From Hyaloscypha bicolor E (taxonomy: Eukaryota; Ascomycota; Leotiomycetes; Helotiales; Hyaloscyphaceae), in NCBI RefSeq assembly GCF_002865645.1, contig NW_020194685.1, positions 1,192,807-1,256,806 on the forward strand: a DNA stretch of 64,000 nucleotides. The letters run 5' to 3'. The position numbers and the translations under genes are program-made. The notes beneath the pieces were generated by a model that did not search any database, had not been told where the DNA came from, and saw nothing but the letters and a program-made list of their open reading frames with translations. Shown piece by piece: positions 33,358-45,711 of the stretch. Numbering within the stretch: position 1 is the first letter of the stretch; each line of letters opens with the position of its first letter.

Positions 33358-35766
33358 CTATCTGTCCAGAGTCCGGGGAACGGTGGGGATATTCTCCAGG
33401 TCATCGTAGACTAAGGTGAACTCTCGCTATGTAATATGTCAATTTGAGATTTGCTTTCGGGATAGGGTTTACGTACACGCTCTCGGACCCACGATTGGAT
33501 GTCGAAAAAGACATAATAACCACGTTCAGTACCATTTCCGAGGGGTTGAGGAACCATCATTTCGTCTTTAGTCAACCAAACTCGCAATTTCTTGTGGTAC
33601 CGCCAGTTACGATTGTGGCTGTAATTGCAGTCAGCCCCCAATTGTAAACGTGAAAACGAAACCTAGAGCAAAGCATTTCAGATATAACGAGAAAAATCTT
33701 ACAGTTCTTGTGCTGCCATAATCTGCTGGACATCACCCGGGTTGCTGTAGAACATAAAGAGAAGCGCCTCATCATTGAAGCCGGTCATCTTGGTGTCCAG
33801 TCGCGCGACATTACTTACGGTGTAGCAATCAGGAAGCTTAAACTTAGGAACGGCAGGCCGCGGTGGCTCGTTGTCCCAAAGCGAGTAAACCTGATCGGAG
33901 ATCATTCTTAGCAAAGTTAGTCAGTCTTCCATCGTCAGATTTGGAGGTTGCGGACGTACTCGTTAGAGTTGAGATCGAGACCAAGCGCTGTCAGATCCAT
34001 GCCAGTGACCAGAGCGGCGTAATCGGGGAAGTTATTCATCATGAAAGTAAAGCCCTTGAGGCCCCATTTATCGATTTCGCTCATATGGGCTAAGGGGTCT
34101 TGAACTTCAGGTCCTGTTTCTTCAGGGTTGCCTTGGGAGGAGCCGCCTGTTGAATCAAGATTTTGTGAGCGTGATGCTCCTCCATCATTCTGTGCATGAG
34201 AGTCTGTTCTAGAAATAGCGGGTTGCGGTGCACTTTCTTCACGCTGCGGCTGTGCCATCGAGGAACCGAATTGGGCAGCTGAAAAGGCCTTCGATATTGT
34301 TTAGCACTTGTTCAAGGGACTAAAGTTACGGCAAACTCACACTTCCATCATTCTCCTGACGAGCAGGTTCAATGGGCGATCGCGAGTTTGTGACGGCTGT
34401 AAGACTGATGAGCAAAATCCCACAGGGGCTATTGTCAAGTCCACTTACCAGGCATATTTGCGGGAGAGGCTCCTCGGTTTGCTGAAGGAATTCGACTACT
34501 ACCAGACAACACATTCAGAAGACCGTTGTTACGAGGCGGTTGTGGAGGATTCGAAGAACCAAAACCTAAACCATTCGATTGAGCACCAAAACCAACATTT
34601 TGGATCAAATTCGAGCCCCTATCTTGGCCTATCTCACCGTTGGCATTTCGATTCAGAGGAGGGAATTCATCAACGGGGTTGGGTTGAGAGGATTGACCAA
34701 CAGCGTTCTGAGCTCCGAACCGAAAACCACCTTGGCTACTGGGTAATTGCGACGAAGAGCTGAATAAATCATCATGTTGTTGCTGCGCTTGTTGTTGAGC
34801 GTTTATTTGCTGTTGTGAAGAGAGAGAGGGTTGTTGCTGTTGCAACCGCATGCTTGCAGAAGGACCCAGTCCTCGAGCACCAGAAGCCGCCCACGTCGAT
34901 TGACTTGGTTGCGGTTGGTTATTTGACAAGGAAGGGAATTCCCTAATTAAGATCAGTTACAAAGCTTCCTTCAGAATATTGTGAGTAGCATTGCTTGTTG
35001 GTAGCTGCGGCGAGCTATCCAATCTCTCAAAACCGGGTTGTACTCACGACAGATCGAGGGGGGTAGCTGGTTGCGAGGAACCTCCAATGGTCTGCGCAAA
35101 GCTCGACATTGGCGCATTATTTGGACGTGGATTTCCGAGACCTGCATTGCCCATTGGTACACCTCCGCCGAATGCCCAAGTCGCGCCGTTGCCTGCTACA
35201 CGCGCAAATCAACATCAGCATGTGTCTTCCCTAATCCAGTGACTCCAGTTGCAGAAGGGGCTTCCATACCCATCTTTCCACTCGGCGGTAGCCTCGACGA
35301 AACACTCCTGTTCTGTGGTATTTGTTGCTGACTTGGAAAGCCGTTTGGCAAGCCGCGTAGGGATTGAGGTCCAACTGCTAGAACGAAACAGGTCAGTACG
35401 AGTCGTGTGATGATTTTGCGTACAGCGTCGACAGCTGCAAACGGGAAAAAAAGGAACATCTTTTCTTTCGGGCCCGAGCACCGGTGTGTGACTTGGGAAG
35501 AGTTGGGGAGAGCTATGAGGGGAAAAGAGGAGAGGCTCTGGGGGTGATGGCGAAGCTCCGCTTGCAAGTTCGCAGCAACAAGCCCCGCCAGCCTCCATCT
35601 CGCGCTGATTGCTTTGACAATGGCGAAGCAACCCAAATTATTCAAGGATATATTGCGCGACAACCGTCCCGTCAAGACAGGCAAGTCCAGGCTCATTGAC
35701 TGCAGTGCAGTGGGGCAACTCTGTGGGGAAGGAGTAAAGATTCAAATCCATACCTGGCCGATTCAT
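33358..35766 (-). CDS. not2: CCR4-NOT complex subunit NOT2 (Cdc36 family)
   Basis: A core subunit of the CCR4-NOT deadenylase complex, which pairs with NOT3/NOT5 on NOT1. Nine exons in transcript order: 35754-35766, 35270-35377, 35048-35195, 34449-34942, 34341-34396, 33960-34288, 33703-33906, 33477-33618 and 33358-33420, giving about 518 aa. Phases agree throughout. The N-terminal half is Gln/Ser/Asn-rich (DDLFSSSSQLPSSQGGFRFG, DEFPPLNRN, PATPLDLSEFPSLSNN). The NOT-box part begins at LAHMSEIDKWGLKGFTFMMN and runs through SLWDNEPPRPAVPKFKLPDC, LFMFYSNPGDVQQIMAAQEL and NWRYHKKLRVWL to VFFDIQSWVRERFTLVYDD. The first intron is long (about 376-379 nt) and ends in a TAGCAG tandem acceptor, so residue 5-6 may be Ala-Val or Val. 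The last intron allows two donor-acceptor pairs differing slightly at RER/REQ. Confidence 0.93.
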
Positions 35767-37098
35767 TGTTGCACCTGCTGTCCCTGGAACTAGTATAGAA
35801 CTTCTGATCACCGGATCGAAAGGGCCTGTGAGGTATGGGCGAAAGGAGTCGGTAGCATTGAATTGTTGATTTTCAGGATCAAGTCAAGTTACTTTCGAGG
35901 TTCCATCAAGGCAAGCTCCCTCGTGACCGCCGTAGTCCTCTTTAGGACTACAATGCTCGCCGCTCTAACACTTACGCTGTCTCAGCAGGGGCAAAGAAAG
36001 CGGCACTGAACTGGTTTACCACAGTGTCTGTCCGTCCTTTCACAACTCAAAAGCTGGCATCCCTGTGGATGGCGGGTCTATTAAGGTTATTGTGTAGAGA
36101 ACCTTTATTGTTTGTCCTGAGTCAGGTCATTTGAAAGTACATTGTCAAATTCTCCTCTATTGATCTGATCAATTAAGTAAGGTTTAAGAGTGATAGAAAC
36201 ATATATTGAAAGCCTCAGAGGGTACAGTACTTAGACATTGAAATTAGCCAATCGCCCCTTCACGGCCAATTCTCACCGAATCTCTTCAACATCAAACTAT
36301 AGCCTCACCTTTATATTAACAATTGTTATTCCACTCCTTTTAGTTTTTATACTAGAGCCGTTCTTATTCTTTTAATAGTTAAGTTGCAACGGACTTCTTT
36401 AATTTTTATTAAACGAGAACCTAGGAACATCAAACCTCCAAATCTTGAAAGTTATATAACTTATTGCGATCTTTAAAAGTATTCGATTCTTATTAAAAGG
36501 GAGGGCTCCTCGTGTTCGATTCTCTGCTGAAAATAATTACTAAGTTTGCACCGGGTGTGGTTGTAAAGTTATTCCTTTCTACACGTACTTTTTGTATTGC
36601 TTTTTGGTATCTTTATCTTCAACATACCGCCAATAAATCTATATTATAGTCCATATTTAGGTCGTTCAAGTTCAGTTCCGCCTCTGTAGTCCGTCGCTCG
36701 GACTCGAATGTCAATCAATTCGTCCCGCACTGTCCAGTGGCAACCAAACGCTTTCGATTCCACATCATCGAAATGACCTCTTGCCGAACCGCCGGATTCG
36801 AGGAGTATAGATGCTCGGAATAGAGCGAGGGGAAGCCCCCAATGCTAACAGAGATTCATAGCCTTTCGGAACTTATTTTCAATGTTTGCATTCCTCTGCG
36901 TGTGTATCGCCATTAAAAAAGCATGTCTAGGTCGAGCAGATGAAAGGCTTTCCTCGCGAACATTTGTATGTTGAGAGTTGGAGCGCTGTAGACTATTCCG
37001 TAGAGTGCAAGTCGCTGGATTGATTCCTCCCAGCTCGTCCTCGCGGCCTGTGTCCATCCCTCAGAACCTCGGCGATGTTTCTCATCTTCGTCTTTGTT
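35767..37098. other. NOT2 upstream region with AT-rich island
   Basis: 1.3 kb between the NOT2 start and the stop of the Zn2Cys6 gene; no gene is visible. The middle, about 36100-36670, is markedly richer in A and T than its flanks, listed separately. Confidence 0.5.
36100..36670. other. AT-rich island, possible RIP-degraded relic
   Basis: Long runs such as TTTTAATTTTTATTAAA and TTATATTAACAATTGTTATT interrupt normal-composition DNA on both sides. Such islands in ascomycetes often derive from repeats mutated by repeat-induced point mutation. No coding remnant is recognisable, so the origin is inference. Confidence 0.4.
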
Positions 37099-39559
37099 TC
37101 AAAATCCTAATCCGTTGTCGAAGTCAAGTCCATAAGCATCCCTCTCGGGGTCCATACTCGCCAAGTTGTCGTGTCCTAAGTACGAATCGTGGGTAGCTGC
37201 AACAGCTATACCGATGGTCGAATTTGACTTGACTCCAGGGGCCGGAGCGCTGGGTATCCCATCGTCGAGTTTCAGAGATGCAAATATTGCTTTCATATCT
37301 CGGAGGTCTTCGGCTGGTAGAGTTTTAGCTTCAGATGTGCGCTCCTCGACAAAGTTTCGAATAGAGCGAATGATTGGTGGGTAGTCTTCATCATTCGGAA
37401 GCCACCAATGCATACATGACCGGTCCCGAAAGAGGTCTGCCATTTTGGTTCGAAAGGTGTATGGATATATGTAGCTTTCAAGGGAAAATTAGCACAGCGA
37501 AAGACTACGGTGTACTCAAGAGATGGCTTACCCGTTTGTTTCTATTGTTGCCAGTTTGCGACGCGCCCACATTGCATGTTGTAAATCTCTTGGAAGGAAC
37601 AACAAAGCCATGCCCAAGCTCGCCTGAATCGACAAGACGGCCCCGGGTGGGCTTCTTGGATAGAACTCGATGGCTTCGAACAACTGGCACGTTGCGTATG
37701 CCTTCATTCCAAGCTCCTGGTTGGGCTGTGTCCTCAAAGTAAGAGCTGTTTGGTATTTGTGCATCAAATCGATTGAGTACCAGTCAATTGTTGCTATGTT
37801 CATCACAAACAGGGGGCCGCCGTACAAAGTGCCGGCGATGTATGGGTCGACGATATCGTCCGGGTCCAGAGGTCGGCTGCCAGAGAAGTCCGCCACCAAA
37901 TAGCGACAATCTTGGAGAGCTGGGTCCATTTTGCTTTTCCACTCCTCAATTCTCCTCCCAATGTCTCCATTGTCTTTGACGAATTCTTCGGGGGAAATCT
38001 CACCTTTTCCCATCTTCGCGAAAAGGAGTGACATGTCCGTAGCAATTAGGCGATGCTTTGCGATTGCGTGCTCGATCTTCCAGTCAAGGTTTGCCGGCTG
38101 ATTAGCAACCTGCTGTCGGTAGAAATCATGTGCGTACGAAAACCATTCTCTCGATAGTACGGTTTCAAAGCCGCCCATTAGGCCCGCGAAGACATCAAAT
38201 CGCATGTACCAGCCAAGCATCACTCGCGTCATGTCATCCTCCATCACCGTCTGCGGAGTATATAGCTCTGTCAGCAGTTCATACGCAGCTTTCTGGTGGC
38301 CAAGCAAGTTAGGCCAGTCGCCAAGAAATTCCTTCACAAATATTAGCCCCCTCAAAAGAGTTCTGACGTAACTTGGCGCTCTTACCTCTATCGTTGCGAG
38401 CTGCAAGATAGCCAGTATCATAGCAGTGTTGTGTCTCGCACCACTCCTCAATGAAGTGAGGAGGAGAGACACAGCCTTGTTGTAATACTGCAGGAAGTCG
38501 TTTATCTTGCCCTCGGGGTTGTGTAGTGTACGCTGGTAGGCGGAGAACCCAACAACGGCATGAAGTAGGGCCTCATTGCGGAGAGCCGCATCCAGGAAGC
38601 GGGTTCGCAGAAAATTACCCGAATCAAACTTCAAGGAGTAATGCAAGTGGGTAAGGTTTTGGTAAAAGTACGCCAGGTAAAATTGAAGATCTTGCGGAAG
38701 ATGGGACCAATCGCTTTTAAGGGTGTCAGGGGAAGATGCAGAAGCCACGCTCGACATTCTCGTCCTTGCACTTCCGGCGGTTTGGTATGCAGGATATCCC
38801 ACGGATCCTTCAGTCGATGGAGTTGGCGAATTGCCTCCATCTTGAACCAGTGACGGTGCTTCGGAACTGTGTCTGGTGGTTGGCTTCTGTCCACTGAAGG
38901 CTGGGTTATTGATAACTCGCTGCGGGGCAAGTTTCAAGATACTCGGCCCTGGAATAACATCGTGCGAGTCTTCATCTTCGTCTTCGTCTCGGATCGCCTC
39001 TAGGGGTTCTGGCCCAGCTCCTTCGTCATATTCATCCGACGATGACCCAGGGCTCTCCCGTTTTGCTGTCTTCGATGATCCCGAACCCGACGATTTCGAT
39101 GTTGTGGGGCTTTCTGGATATAGACAATCCCGGCCACCCTTCTTGCATCCTAGAGAAGATAAGTTCAGATGAAGATGATATGATTATGCTCTAGGCTTAC
39201 TTTCACAGATTGGGTGGGCCTCGTCGCACTACAACAGAATAAGTTATTGCTATTCAAGCTGGGGGCCATTTGCCTACCTTGACTCGCCTTGAGCGGCAAG
39301 TGTAGCACCCACTTCTAGTTCGGCGATGTTTCGTATGCTCAGAGCCTTGACTAGACTTGCGACGACTGCGATTGGGTTTCGGTGCAATCATTGTCGTGTC
39401 TTGTACCCCGAATAGATAATTGAGGTCAGCGTAAGAACTGGCAGAGCTAAGTTGTTGAGCTTGGGTAGTCTGCAGAACAGCACTCTGGACTGAAGCCACT
39501 GGCTGGTAAGAGCCTGTTGCTATTCTCCCTATTGTGTCGTTGTAGTTCAAATCTGTCAT
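37099..39559 (-). CDS. Zn2Cys6 transcription factor
   Basis: A fungal-type zinc-cluster regulator. Exons in transcript order: 39278-39559, 39201-39228, 38386-39149, 37532-38331 and 37099-37474, giving 749 aa. The cluster is Cys85, Cys88, Cys95, Cys102, Cys105 and Cys112 (CYTCRSRRVKC, PICERC, GGRDCLYPES), preceded by a basic region (RSRRKSSQGSEHTKHRRTRS). It is assembled from three exons, the middle one only 28 nt. A Ser/Glu-rich linker with a very acidic run (EAIRDEDEDEDSHD) follows. The large helical C-terminal region resembles the fungal-specific regulatory domain (LQFYLAYFYQNLTHLHYSLK, AVVGFSAYQRTLHNPEG, YMRFDVFAGLMGGFE, SREWFS). Intron 38332-38385 is 54 nt, stop-free and in frame, but has a GTAAGA donor and fits the usual TIE-EFLGDW join. 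The target genes are unknown. Confidence 0.9.
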
Positions 39560-41883
39560 GACGGCTCAAAGGATAACATGGGAAGCTTCATCGACCATAG
39601 AGATACCGTGAGAGTCAGTGTTGACCTGGAGCGTGAGCGAGCTCTCACGTCGTGAGAAGTGATAGCCGAGGAAGCCCAGTCGCACCAGGAACGACCCACT
39701 AACATAGACCAGTGCCAAAATTTGAGCTGTCCAGTCCTTTCAAGACTCGACCAAGGCGCAAGTTTGATGGGAGGGGAAGACAAAGAGGGGAGGGGAGTTG
39801 GAGTCCTGCAGCAAGATTCAAGATTTGCAAAGGAATGGAGCCTGCTTTGACTTAGGATTGGCGTCACCACCCCGTTGGCCGAATTATGTTCTTAAGAACA
39901 CTTGGCTCTCCACCTAAAGAGGGTACCTGAAGACACAAAGCTAGAAGAGTGCCGTCCCGCAAGGATCTCAGAGCTTATCGGCAAGTACTGCCAGGGGGAG
40001 TGTCTATGGTAGCACCAGATGCTTGACTCCTTCGACCTGCCCGAAAAGTAGACTTAAAATGTTATCCTTTCTCAATTTGGCAACCAAGTAGAATGGGCGT
40101 CGAAGAATTCTCGGAGCTTCCCTAGACTTGAACCGGGATGCCTACCTGTCGATATATGATCTGACGACTAGGATTGTTGATTGTAGCAAAATTGGACGGA
40201 TGGATCCTGTTCTTGGCTGATCTCGCCGGGAATTTCTTGCTGACTGTGGATGCTGATGAGGAATGTCCTTGGAGCATGTGAACCAGAAGCTGATGTGTCG
40301 AGTCTTGTTGGGACCCATGAGTTTGCTCCAACTTCCCAGTATCCGGATGACAAGGTTAAAACTCCTCGAATTGCTCAGAAAACCAGATCGCCGACAAACA
40401 GGGAAGCCGGGCTCACTGTCAGATTCTGTATTGTGGCGGGGGATGCAGTGAAAGGAGATTTGATCCACAGCAATAACAACTCCACGCAGATTGGGAGGCA
40501 ACAAGTGTAATGGAGCTCCTAAGAAGATGATTGGGAAAATTTCGGCGGGTTTTTAGGGTGAAGAGCCGGTGCTGAATTGGCAGTTGCTAGTTGGACATTC
40601 AACTCGTGCAAGAGGTGTCAACGACCGCAGGTGTGACGAGGGTGGCATGCAGTTTCCACCGGGTGTGGAGATGGCCGGCCTTTTGACTGGAGAAAGCGTT
40701 TGTCTGTGCAATGGGGGCAAAGGCAGGGGGCGAGCCGGGTTCCTGATCTTCAGATGTCGGAGACCAGGAGCAGGAGTGGCTGTCAGCTCCAGGGCATGAA
40801 TATTGTGATGTAGGAGCTCGGGAGGCCGCAAATGTGCACTTGAAGCTAAGACCAGACGAAACCAGATGTCAAAGTCGAAGTGCACCAGAAAAGCTTAGCC
40901 GAGTCAAGAAAGAAGACCATTCGCACTGCGGCACCAGCATGTGCCCTCCGACTTACGAGATCCCGAGTGAACATCACCCAAGAAGCCCTCCTCCCCAAGG
41001 TGGCCCAAGCGGGCAAGCTGCAGGCCGGGATAGGTGGCGGTTCGCATCAAGAAGGGACTGTACAGTACACTTTCCCAGACTCTGCAGCAGGCCACGCAGG
41101 TTGATCTGACGGCACCTTACTTAAAAGGCGGAAATATAGGCTTCTCCCGGCAGCACCCACTGGGCCCCTGCTCCACCGATCATGGGGACCGGGACGGGGT
41201 CCCAGGCTCATCGAACTTCGAAGGGGGCATGGTGGTCGGCCAGAGTTCCAGAACTAGGTGAGGCGCAAGATCCCTCGCTCGATTGGGAACGGCGCAATAT
41301 TGGCACGACCAAAAGGACTCGTGGGTTAATATGAATTCATTTCACACAACGTGAACTTCGCGCGTTCTGCGGCGTGGCGTTGGCAGCTGGCGGAAGAAGG
41401 GAAGGGAGAAGGCGTCCTGGGCCATTTCATCCGTGAGGCGTGGCCCAAATCCAGCCCTACGCTCTCCCTTTTGCCAGGTCAGCGTTGATTAACTTGATTG
41501 CCTTGAAGATTAGCCGCAAGGCGGTGCAAGTGCAAGTGCACGAACTTCGAGAGGAGGCCATTGCAGCGCGATAGGCAGAATAGGGCCAATGTCGGTCTCT
41601 TTCCAGTGCCACCCGTGCGGGCGTTGAGAGTGTGTTCAGAACTCGAGCAGTTTGACGACTAAGGCAATACGACCGGAGGAATGCACTGATGGAGTCAAGG
41701 AGGCCACTCCATCCTCACTAGTGCCGCAGCGCCAGGATCGAGGGAGTCCTGTCAGGTGTCAGGGGAGAGAACTGTCTTCAGCATGGGGTTCCATGGAAGT
41801 GACCGCACGACTGATGACACAATTACGACGGCCCGGACACTACCACTACCCAATCTTCCGGGTCCATCGTTCATCGACTCCAT
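39560..41883. other. Gene-poor accessory stretch, first part
   Basis: 2.3 kb upstream of the Zn2Cys6 gene. It should contain that gene's promoter. Open frames up to about 120 codons exist on both strands but overlap and show no motif. I see no tandem repeat or terminal inverted repeat here. Confidence 0.4.
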
Positions 41884-42262
41884 CTACCGTCGATCCTGCC
41901 CCCTACAGTAGTACTGTACTTCGTTAGCCCACATCATTCTCGCTGTTAAGGCACAGGGGGGTATATGGCGTCTATCGGACACCCTTCCGGGGTGTCTGTG
42001 GGCAATGTTGGCATCCATGAGGGAGGCACGGCCTGGAAGGTCGTAGAGCTGGAGGAAACTCAAAAGAAATCCTTCTCGAATGATTTCGGGCTCCCCTGTA
42101 CTCGGATCAACTACGGCCACATGATACGTGTGATATGAGAGTGGAAATTTCTCAATAACAATCCTAGAATCCTGACAACGGCTTCCTTGACGACTAAGAG
42201 TTTAAGACAACGTTCCCTACCTGACGTATTCCAGAACCGTTTCCGGAGATTGGTCCTGCACT
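41884..42262 (-). pseudogene. Gene-like fragment, possibly two exons of an unknown gene
   Basis: Exon 41884-42163 reads, from its start, IVIEKFPLSYHTYHVAVVDP then STGEPEIIREGFLLSFLQLY and continues to a stop at 41884. A plausible 57-nt intron (42164-42220, GTAGGG donor, TTCTAG acceptor) joins it in frame to about 40 nt encoding QDQSPETVLEYVR. Upstream of that the same frame meets a stop, and I cannot find a start codon or further exon. I recognise no family. The run of ordinary-looking protein across a splice suggests either a real gene with missing 5' exons or a decayed copy. Chance is not excluded. Confidence 0.25.
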
Positions 42263-45200
42263 CCTCGACACTCGACTCATTGTACAAAAGCGAGCGGCAT
42301 TGAAATCCGTCCAACTCGATAAGCGAGGACGGGCGCAATTTTAACGCTCGCATTACAAAAATTCTCATAATTCCGTATTATATTCTATTATTATAAAAAT
42401 TTCGCCAAAGTTAGATCTGCTTCTTTTCTATTACATAAAGCACTTTTGAAGAGTGTCGGGCGTTCCATTGAGATTTGGTGTAATTTTCTGAACGTAGCGA
42501 TTTTGGTGTTCCTTGCATTTTGGCAGATGGACGGTTTTCAACGCCGCGCGCTTTTGTAAAGTCAACCGGTCTAAGGGGTCTATCACCGTGGCCCGAATAC
42601 CGGTTTGACCTTGGGCGGCAAGCTCTGATCTCTCTGATCTGCCCCGAATCCGTCTTAGATTGTCCGATGGACATCTTGTGCAGTCTCATGCATGGCATTT
42701 CTGCTCATGATTTTTCAGATCATCCCGTAATTGGACGCACAGTCGAAGGCGCACGGATAGGCAATGTCGCACGAGTTGCGCACTGAGAGGATTGCCGTGC
42801 TGTTACACAGAAACCCCAATCCTCTTCTCTGGAACCTTTCCCCGGGACTGGGTAGCGTATCATTGGGGGAGATGCAAAGCTTGACTATAAGGGCAATTAT
42901 TAATAATAAGGCAAGTTATTGTTCTGCAGCTATCCGCTTTTTGACACGACCCTGAAAACCCAGTCGAAAATCCACACCTCTATCTCCACAGCATTCCATT
43001 CTGCAAGCCACTCATGCAGAAACAACCCGGATAGTTCACAGCACGTGTGAGAGAAGCCCCATGTTTTTCCATTTCAACGCCCACGCGAACTCAATTGAAT
43101 CGAAGCCGCGAGGCTGAAACGTGGTCCCCATAGCTGACAAAAAGTTAAAGCTGGCACTAGTTTATTGAGACGACTTGTCATGGAGAAAAGCTGTCGCTCC
43201 AGATGGGGTGGCGCCCATGGCCGTAGTTTCAGACTGCTCCAATTCGACCTATCCTTATCGACGTTTGGCTGCTGTCGATCATGCTGTTCGACGACGATCG
43301 AGTCCCACGCCACAGAGGCGCTACGTTTTCAAGCGTGAACTTCAGTCGGCCGTGCATATCTGACAAGAGCTGGTTCAAGCCACAGAACCCAATGTGACCA
43401 AGCCGCTACCCTTTCATTCGAAGATGCGATTTGGCGGGGTAAAAAGGACTACAGAGGCTGGCGATCTAGCGCAAGTCACGCTGGAGTATTGGGCTAATAT
43501 CAGCAAGTTCGATATGGGTGTGGCCATTAATATGTTACCAGCCTCGCGGTGGACAGAAAGGCACCAGTCATATTCAATGTCCTAAGTCAAGCTGGATATT
43601 GCAAGTTCTGCCACTCTAAATATACGCATACAACACTGTATGTTGAAAGTCTACTCTTTATGGACATCTCGGAAACTCTAAAAAATTGATTCCAACTCCT
43701 CTCCACTCTAATTAAGTGTTCCCATTTGACTTGGGAATTCAAGATGAGTGCCGCTTTTTCTGCCCACCAGGAGCTCGCGTTGATCTCTCAGTAGTCTGCC
43801 TTTGTCTTTCTGGCTTGAAGAATCTCCGAACAATATACTCGAGTTCCGCGAGCAGGCAAGCTAAAGCGAATTGAGTTGCATTTCTTCTTGCTACACTTAA
43901 ACACTCTTTGCGAATATGTCGAGGATGCCCAAGTGGAACTTACCTAAGGATCTGTACTTCAGCCTCGAAGGTTGCAACTGAGCACTGATCGCCGTCTCAA
44001 TTGCACTCTGGCCAGTTTGGAAATCGTCATCTCATAGATAGGGGCGATCAAAGCATTCCCGTGCTATTCCTCAACGAATATGTCCTTCCATATCACTCAA
44101 TTCTTTAGCGTGTCTTAAATCCCGCATGATCCAACACCGAACGTCCAGCCAAGCGTCTCAGTCTCAGTTCCAGCCTCAGTGGATGAGATTTAAGCTCCTT
44201 CAAAGCATTACCAAAACCCAGCCACCAGCAATCTACCAAGCAAATACATCCCATCAACTACCAACTTGGCATTTGATTTTTGCCTGCCTCCAAGCTCTAT
44301 GTGAATTAAACTTTAGCTATGAATTCAGGCTATATGTACGTCTTTAAGTGTCATCCATTCCTTCGGTATGGGCTTTTCGCGGTGCTCAGATTTTTCAAAC
44401 ATCTTCTTATTGTCAGATAAACTAAGCATCAATATTATGCTACAAATTCTCTGCAGGCTCGATTCTACAGCAATCTTGAAGAACAAATCGGAACTCCATC
44501 TCGGCTTATCTCAGCTCAGCTTTGGTGGAAATTGTCCGGTGCTCGCATAGAACTGGGGTCCTGGACATTATAACGGGAGTTAGCTCACGGGAAGCCGATG
44601 TCCTGCGTCACAATGTAGTTCCTTGAAAACTGCAATTTAATTCACTGATACTCGTATTCAAAGAGCTTGAGATGCTGAATTATTCGGTCGCAATAGTCTC
44701 CCGAGGCTCGCGATCGTCACTCGAGTGAGGAAGGATATTGCACAGTGTGTCCGGAAATTTCCACGAGATCATTGAATTCGGCCGAGGTGGGGGGCACAAA
44801 AGCCTTCAAAACCTGGGGTCAACATGGCATTTTACATCCTCCCCTGGCTATACACGTTTAGCTGCGGGTAGGACCGGTGAAATTGACTGACAAGGTGGAT
44901 TTCGAATACTTTGGGTGGGGGTGGGGTTTGGGTTTGGATGTACTGTATCTTTTAACATATTGAATTTTCTAGCGCGACTGGAGACTCTCGGTCCCTGATG
45001 TCCAAGTGAATTCGTACCTTGGTGGGTATGGTTGTTTCGAGTCCAACTTTAGCATGGAGTAGGCCCGATTGTTCATGTACAGTCGGCTCCTTCAAGATTT
45101 CCAAGTTTTCACACCTGAGAGGTGCATCAAGTAGGCCCGAATGTCCCAAGTGAGATCATATTTCCAAAGTATCCGATTTTGCTTCAGATCTTTGCTTCGA

Positions 45201-45711
45201 TCGGGGGGGGTGCCGTGTGAACACTGACTACTCAGCCCATTCCAGTCTTTTGAGGCGGGGTTCGGGTTCTGCTCTCAGACATCCGAGATCCGGCCTCCAA
45301 GTGTGATCCCGGAGCCAAACTGTTCAAATGTTCAAGTAATCTTTATCAATGTAGAAGTCCAGCTGCCCAAGCAACATATTGGAGTTTCAAAGTTGATGTC
45401 TATGTTGCAACAGAGATTACAGTAGCGAAGTGAAAGACCCCAGCAGCACTTTCCATATTTAGATCATTCACCTTCAAATGAATTTGAATTTGCACCACCA
45501 CCCGCAATATGTTACAATACATTGTCCATATATTTAAGGGAGCTTTGAGTATTCGCAAGGAGCAATAAAGACTTACCTTGCCCACAATCACGATTCCAAA
45601 CTTGGTGAAGGAGACACTCATTATCCAAACTGCAAGTTATGCTACATGCTTTGACTCCTTTCCATGCTCCGAAAGAGTGCTCTGCATAAATTGTGAAGTT
45701 GTACTAGCCAT
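42263..45711. other. Gene-poor accessory stretch, second part
   Basis: 3.4 kb with only short open frames lacking motifs. A short AT-rich patch lies near 42360-42430. There is no recognisable transposase, terminal repeat or RNA gene. Confidence 0.4.

Noticed and set aside
35196..35696. 166-codon minus frame in NOT2 intron 1 and exon 2
   Set aside because: Only its C-terminal part (GPQSLRGLPNGFP onward) is NOT2 coding sequence; the upstream part is intronic read-through.
40070..40160. tRNA-like GGTTCAAGTC on the minus strand
   Set aside because: The T-arm stem has a mismatch and no acceptor or D-arm partner can be found within tRNA length.
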